Positions 62,901 through 64,000 of a DNA stretch of 64,000 nt are shown here, piece after piece. The notes beneath the pieces were generated by a model that was given only the letters and a program-made list of their open reading frames with translations, did not search any database and was not told the DNA's origin. This stretch comes from Apoderus coryli (taxonomy: Eukaryota > Arthropoda > Insecta > Coleoptera > Attelabidae), in contig OU452211.1 in assembly GCA_911728435.2 (NCBI GenBank), positions 5,456,001 through 5,520,000 on the forward strand. Reading direction: 5' to 3'. The translations under genes were made by a program, and so were the position numbers. The first letter of the stretch is position 1. The number at the start of each line of letters is the position of its first letter.

Positions 62901-64000
62901 TCTTAAAACCAACATGAAGAAGAGTGGCTTAGATGTGAAGAAGAACTGGGAGCCGATCGCGAACGACCGAGGCGTACCATTTACGAGGGTCATCAATTTT
63001 TTGAAGAGCAGCGTCGACCACATGAGGATGCGAAGAGACAGCATCGAAAGGAGAGAGGATGCATCGATGGGGCTGCGCACCTACAACAGCCGGTAAATAG
63101 TGGTGATTGGGAGTTAATTTTGTGACAAAATTTACGGCTCGAGGATCGGTCTATTAAGCCATCTTAAAAGTCACAAAAGAAATCCCGGAGTTGAAGTAAT
63201 TCATACTCGTTAGCGAGTGCATGCTGATGATGATTTTTGTTTGAACGTTGGAGGAACTTGATACCGTTGCATGGTAGCATTTTATCTTATAGGCTGTATC
63301 TGTATAATGTTCTTTATGACAGTGTTAATTTACTAAATATAATGTACATATGTTAGTGTTTAATGCATCAAATGTTTAATTAAATTTAATTTGATGCAAT
63401 ATATTTATTCATACCATGGTAAGGCAGTCAGTTAGCAGAAATTTATTCATTTCTTTGTTTGTTTTAGTAGAATTTTGATTTGTTTTGTTTATAGTTTCTT
63501 TTTATACTATCATGTAGTACATAAATATATATCAATTTGTATATATGTTGTCATGTAAACCGATACAAAAACAATACGAGAGGTACAACTAATGGTGGTA
63601 CTTATCTAAATAAAACTACCTTTAACGTCCTTCATAGCCATTAAAATTTACAACAAAAAATGGTTTTGGCATAGCAATATCCCATAAAATGAAAATGATA
63701 AACTAAAAACGTTACCTCCACAAACTCACTTTTCTAATCTAATTTGGTAACCAACGCTTTCTCCCAATTTTTCCGCTCTTTCAGATGCGACACGTTCTGC
63801 AACTGAAATTGCACTAATTCGTCGTGGCTGTGTACAAACAACGTTACATATCGAACCACGTTTATTGGTTAAATAATCATCCAAAATGAATTGTGCAACT
63901 TGCGTTGTTTTACCACAACCTGAAATTTAACGTGAAATACAAATGCAACGAAAATTATGTCCAAGCTTTCGGGACACAGTTTAATAATATAACACCATAA
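41956..64000 (-). CDS. Dhx36: DHX36-like DEAH-box helicase, 3' part (5' end outside window)
   Basis: Twelve exons, listed 5' to 3' on the minus strand: 63919-63730, 61189-60997, 60933-60733, 58994-58833, 58748-58574, 55629-55367, 54206-54074, 52378-52196, 47805-47487, 45531-45395, 44527-44272 and 42028-41956. All phases agree, giving 760 residues to the stop. Motifs: GCGKTT (I), TQPRRIS (Ia), DEIH (II), SAT (III), ILVF (IV), [12 protein letters not shown] (V), [12 protein letters not shown] (VI). Winged-helix/ratchet and OB-fold regions follow ([30 protein letters not shown]). The C-terminus WYSDDEDLE is acidic. DHX36 unwinds G-quadruplex nucleic acids. The N-terminal quadruplex-recognition segment, if present, lies beyond 64000. 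Segment order and spacing match DHX36 best; another close DEAH paralogue cannot be excluded. Introns hold most of the window's transposons. Confidence 0.93.
42029..44271. other. last intron of DHX36
   Basis: Holds a TA/TAA microsatellite (42270-42302), a hammerhead-like motif (42595-42635) and an AT-rich region at 43180-43640 with repeated TAAAGTT-type words. No protein-coding element was recognised. Confidence 0.55.
42597..42633 (+). ncRNA. solitary hammerhead-like motif
   Basis: CTGATGA (42599-42605), a GGAAAC/GTTTTCC-type hairpin as stem II, then GAAAC (42623-42627), AT and GTC. It has the full CUGANGA/GAAA core and a possible NUH cleavage site after a minimal helix III. No Penelope protein sequence was recognised beside it; it may be the end of a non-autonomous element. 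Confidence 0.45.
44550..44860 (-). mobile_element. mariner-like N-terminal relic in a DHX36 intron
   Basis: In broken minus-strand frames the sequence reads [18 protein letters not shown], then RAGRPTF (about 44830-44740). This matches the linker between the two helix-turn-helix units of mariner transposases (the SGRP-like motif). No catalytic domain remains. Confidence 0.4.
45685..46767 (-). mobile_element. 5'-truncated Jockey-like non-LTR retrotransposon
   Basis: The minus-strand ORF at 46748-46101 (215 codons) encodes the reverse-transcriptase core. Motifs are [18 protein letters not shown] (A), [20 protein letters not shown] (B), LFFADDLKF (catalytic FADD) and [15 protein letters not shown] (D/E). 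The C-terminal part is cut by frame breaks below 46101. The 3' end is TGTTGAGCAATAAAGGC followed by a short (TTA)n at 45710-45690. The same tail occurs on the plus strand at 60483. It lacks endonuclease and the start of RT. Confidence 0.9.
46780..47245 (+). mobile_element. ITm transposase relic
   Basis: Plus-strand pieces read [30 protein letters not shown] (helix-turn-helix), [16 protein letters not shown], then, around 47150-47225, [19 protein letters not shown], which contains the second catalytic Asp (QQDGA). The first Asp context and the last acidic residue are degraded. Several frame breaks make it inactive. Confidence 0.75.
48350..49658. repeat. 1.3-kb near-perfect palindrome in a DHX36 intron
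   Basis: The left arm (48350-48965) and the right arm (49046-49658) are inverted copies with very few differences, around an 80-bp spacer. Outer ends pair GATTCTGGACCACTTTGG with its complement. Inner ends pair TTAGAGAGAGAGAGTTTAGCC. The spacer holds a direct repeat (GCTGTTCAGACCAGTTG, twice). Within each arm CTTCTTCGGCGAAGAAG is itself palindromic. Mirrored ORFs on both strands are a by-product. No transposase is encoded. It could be a foldback element or inverted duplication giving long hairpin RNA. Confidence 0.95.
49909..51622 (-). mobile_element. hAT-type DNA transposon, probably non-autonomous
   Basis: Ends are imperfect inverted repeats starting CAGTGGCGGTCCGTGAGTCC on the left and CAGGGGCCGCTAGTCCTATG on the complement of the right end. 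Both continue into a GTGAGGCAGT box. Flanking 8-bp duplications are GGCGCAGA (49901-49908) and GGCGCAGG (51623-51630). The 8-bp target and CAG terminus fit the hAT superfamily. At 1.7 kb it is too short for a full transposase. An exon-like ORF (50511-50302) may be the retained first coding exon. Confidence 0.82.
50302..50511 (-). CDS. putative first coding exon of a hAT transposase gene (remnant)
   Basis: The ORF begins [20 protein letters not shown] and runs as a plausible acidic/hydrophobic segment ([19 protein letters not shown]) to [10 protein letters not shown]. There it meets a donor-like GTAATA at about 50305. It lies inside the hAT element, which suggests a transposase N-terminus whose remaining exons are deleted. 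I recognise no zinc finger in it. It could alternatively be a captured host exon. Confidence 0.4.
   Translation of the reverse strand: MVSSMESMDVLGPGCSAPTPTVVQVNVDLEMRNSGDIINYLIYRRSFSKRHDDDLYVVQELAGPIPDLR
51631..52195. other. intron DNA without recognised gene
   Basis: Includes a GC-richer block (about 51840-52050) with overlapping short ORFs but no family motif. Nothing else is recognised before the helicase exon at 52196. Confidence 0.5.
52520..52880 (+). mobile_element. non-LTR retrotransposon 3' end
   Basis: Encodes [20 protein letters not shown] then [11 protein letters not shown], the C-terminal end typical of Jockey/CR1-like ORF2 (YNALP, FK..LK). The segment ends in AATAAAGTCA plus (TTA)n near 52876. 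A CAACTTCGCCT box before the tail is shared with the copy ending at 7442, so both may be one family. Confidence 0.7.
52885..53205 (-). mobile_element. Jockey-like ORF2 linker fragment
   Basis: The minus strand reads [31 protein letters not shown] and, after a frame break, [14 protein letters not shown]. This is the region between endonuclease and reverse transcriptase of Jockey-type elements. The same block is at 60480-60230 ([34 protein letters not shown]). It abuts the (TTA)n tail of the plus-strand copy ending at 52880. Confidence 0.7.
53206..54073. other. intron DNA without recognised gene
   Basis: AT-rich DNA between helicase exons. A 107-codon plus-strand ORF at 53182-53505 is Leu/Phe/Tyr-rich by base composition and has no family motif. 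Confidence 0.5.
54350..55200. other. possible transposon remnant and cryptically simple region
   Basis: Around 54455-54505 the minus strand has GGCGCCCATGACTACACCCG after a CCCCCGCTTAACGAAATTCC motif, a type of sequence often seen near ends of insect DNA transposons. From 54760 to 55160 there are many CCGAAA/GGTATCGAAAC-like words without strict periodicity. No coding exon is recognised. Confidence 0.3.
55217..55244 (+). ncRNA. solitary hammerhead-like motif
   Basis: CTGAAGA (55219-55225), then GACT-CAAA-GGTC as a 4-bp stem II, then GAAA (55239-55242). The core order fits a hammerhead. Stem III and the cleavage site are unclear. Confidence 0.35.
55755..56600 (-). mobile_element. non-LTR retrotransposon C-terminal fragment
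   Basis: The minus-strand ORF at 56556-56311 reads [18 protein letters not shown], then [17 protein letters not shown] and [16 protein letters not shown], the post-RT region of Jockey-like elements. After a frame break it continues with [37 protein letters not shown] and [18 protein letters not shown]. The 3' end is AATAAAGGTATTATTAT at about 55785-55757. Reverse-transcriptase core and endonuclease are missing. Confidence 0.8.
56640..57490 (+). mobile_element. RTE-like non-LTR fragment, copy 1
   Basis: The first part (56633-56935) reads [20 protein letters not shown] and [20 protein letters not shown], the RT motif 0-A region (QCGFR, D..KSFDSV). It then jumps, with an internal deletion, to the C-terminal tail: [39 protein letters not shown], and a terminal zinc-finger-like CQFCDKLT. 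The tail recurs at 61300-61620 (minus) and 62800-63130 (plus). It is dead. Confidence 0.75.
57491..57829. other. intron DNA without recognised gene
   Basis: No element or exon recognised between two non-LTR fragments. Confidence 0.5.
57830..58440 (+). mobile_element. Jockey/CR1-like non-LTR fragment (start of RT)
   Basis: Broken frames read [37 protein letters not shown], then [20 protein letters not shown] (RT motif 0-1 with the NKS..G.Y pattern). [20 protein letters not shown] (the NYRPIS.LP..SK..E motif) follows. It stops before the catalytic YADD motif, so only the N-terminal RT part is present. Confidence 0.7.
59195..60480 (-). mobile_element. Jockey-like non-LTR retrotransposon fragment
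   Basis: Minus strand from 60480: [20 protein letters not shown] and [14 protein letters not shown] (linker), [19 protein letters not shown] with [19 protein letters not shown], then [40 protein letters not shown] and [19 protein letters not shown] (RT motifs up to A). A roughly 50-bp inverted duplication interrupts it near 60040-60080. It ends before the catalytic YADD motif at 59195. At least two frameshifts are present. Confidence 0.85.
60483..60530 (+). mobile_element. isolated non-LTR 3' tail
   Basis: TGTTGAGCAATAAAGGC plus (TTA)n on the plus strand is the same 3' terminus as that of the element ending at 45690. It belongs to a copy almost entirely lost, or reflects an inversion next to the Jockey-like fragment at 59195-60480. 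Confidence 0.5.
60559..60593 (+). ncRNA. solitary hammerhead-like motif
   Basis: CTGATGA (60561-60567), a TGTC...GGCA 4-bp stem II, GAAAC (60583-60587), then ATGTC. Same layout as at 42599. Pairing is weaker. Confidence 0.35.
61300..62230 (-). mobile_element. RTE-like non-LTR fragment, copy 2
   Basis: Minus-strand frames give the C-terminal tail [20 protein letters not shown], followed by [13 protein letters not shown]. Upstream is the RT end region (motifs matching [20 protein letters not shown] of copy 3, around 61800-61950). It is an inverted relative of 62390-63170. Frames are broken. Confidence 0.75.
62390..63170 (+). mobile_element. RTE-like non-LTR fragment, copy 3
   Basis: The plus strand reads [40 protein letters not shown] and [20 protein letters not shown], a typical post-RT region (VYNA..VPTL.Y.CE.WT..RRH). 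After stops it continues with [20 protein letters not shown]. It is inverted relative to 61300-62230 with only about 160 bp between them. Confidence 0.8.
63171..63729. other. intron DNA without recognised gene
   Basis: AT-rich intron sequence between the RTE-like copy 3 and the helicase motif I exon. Nothing recognised. Confidence 0.5.

Noticed and set aside
1..64000. CRISPR arrays, bacterial operons and tRNA genes
   Set aside because: The only short-period array is a eukaryotic minisatellite. No tRNA cloverleaf could be recognised by eye, and gene structure is clearly intron-bearing.

Overview
The window is an AT-rich piece of an animal nuclear genome, most likely an insect. Every gene is split by introns with GT/AG borders, polyadenylation signals follow stop codons, and the intergenic and intronic DNA is packed with eukaryotic transposons (Penelope-like, mariner/ITm, hAT, several non-LTR families). 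The annexin is closest to the insect B9 type. A beetle is possible but I cannot prove the order. There are no bacterial operons, no CRISPR and no convincing tRNA.

Layout. 1-17.7 kb is gene-poor: a decayed Penelope element (2391-3819), a decayed non-LTR retrotransposon (6.37-7.44 kb), a possible 5S-rRNA-derived repeat (7.53 kb), mariner-family debris, a recent 576-bp tandem duplication (10126-11271) and one orphan coding exon on the minus strand (11591-11747). From 17.7 to 40.6 kb three plus-strand genes follow each other: an annexin (7 exons, 316 aa), acylaminoacyl-peptidase (APEH, 12 exons, 705 aa) and the mahogunin RING-finger E3 ligase (MGRN1/RNF157 type, 10 exons, about 624 aa). From 64 kb back to 41.96 kb the minus strand carries a DHX36-like DEAH-box helicase. 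It has 12 exons in the window, from motif I to the stop codon; the 5' part lies beyond the window. It is convergent with MGRN1, and a 90-bp minisatellite lies between their 3' ends.

The most striking feature is a young Penelope-like retroelement in the last APEH intron, between the exon encoding the catalytic Asp and the exon encoding the catalytic His. It has a complete 824-codon ORF (reverse transcriptase plus GIY-YIG endonuclease), a head-to-tail truncated second copy, a third copy in inverted orientation and a 13-bp target-site duplication. A hammerhead-ribozyme-like core lies in each of the three unit ends. Similar hammerhead-like cores occur singly elsewhere in the window.

Two large palindromes stand out: 31631-34178, between APEH and MGRN1, and 48350-49658, in a DHX36 intron. 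The roughly 22-kb DHX36 region is stuffed with non-LTR fragments in both orientations, a hAT element with terminal inverted repeats and an 8-bp target duplication, and mariner/ITm relics. The four host genes are housekeeping types (membrane/calcium binding, protein N-terminal processing, ubiquitin ligation, RNA/DNA quadruplex-type helicase). They show no sign of acting in one pathway.
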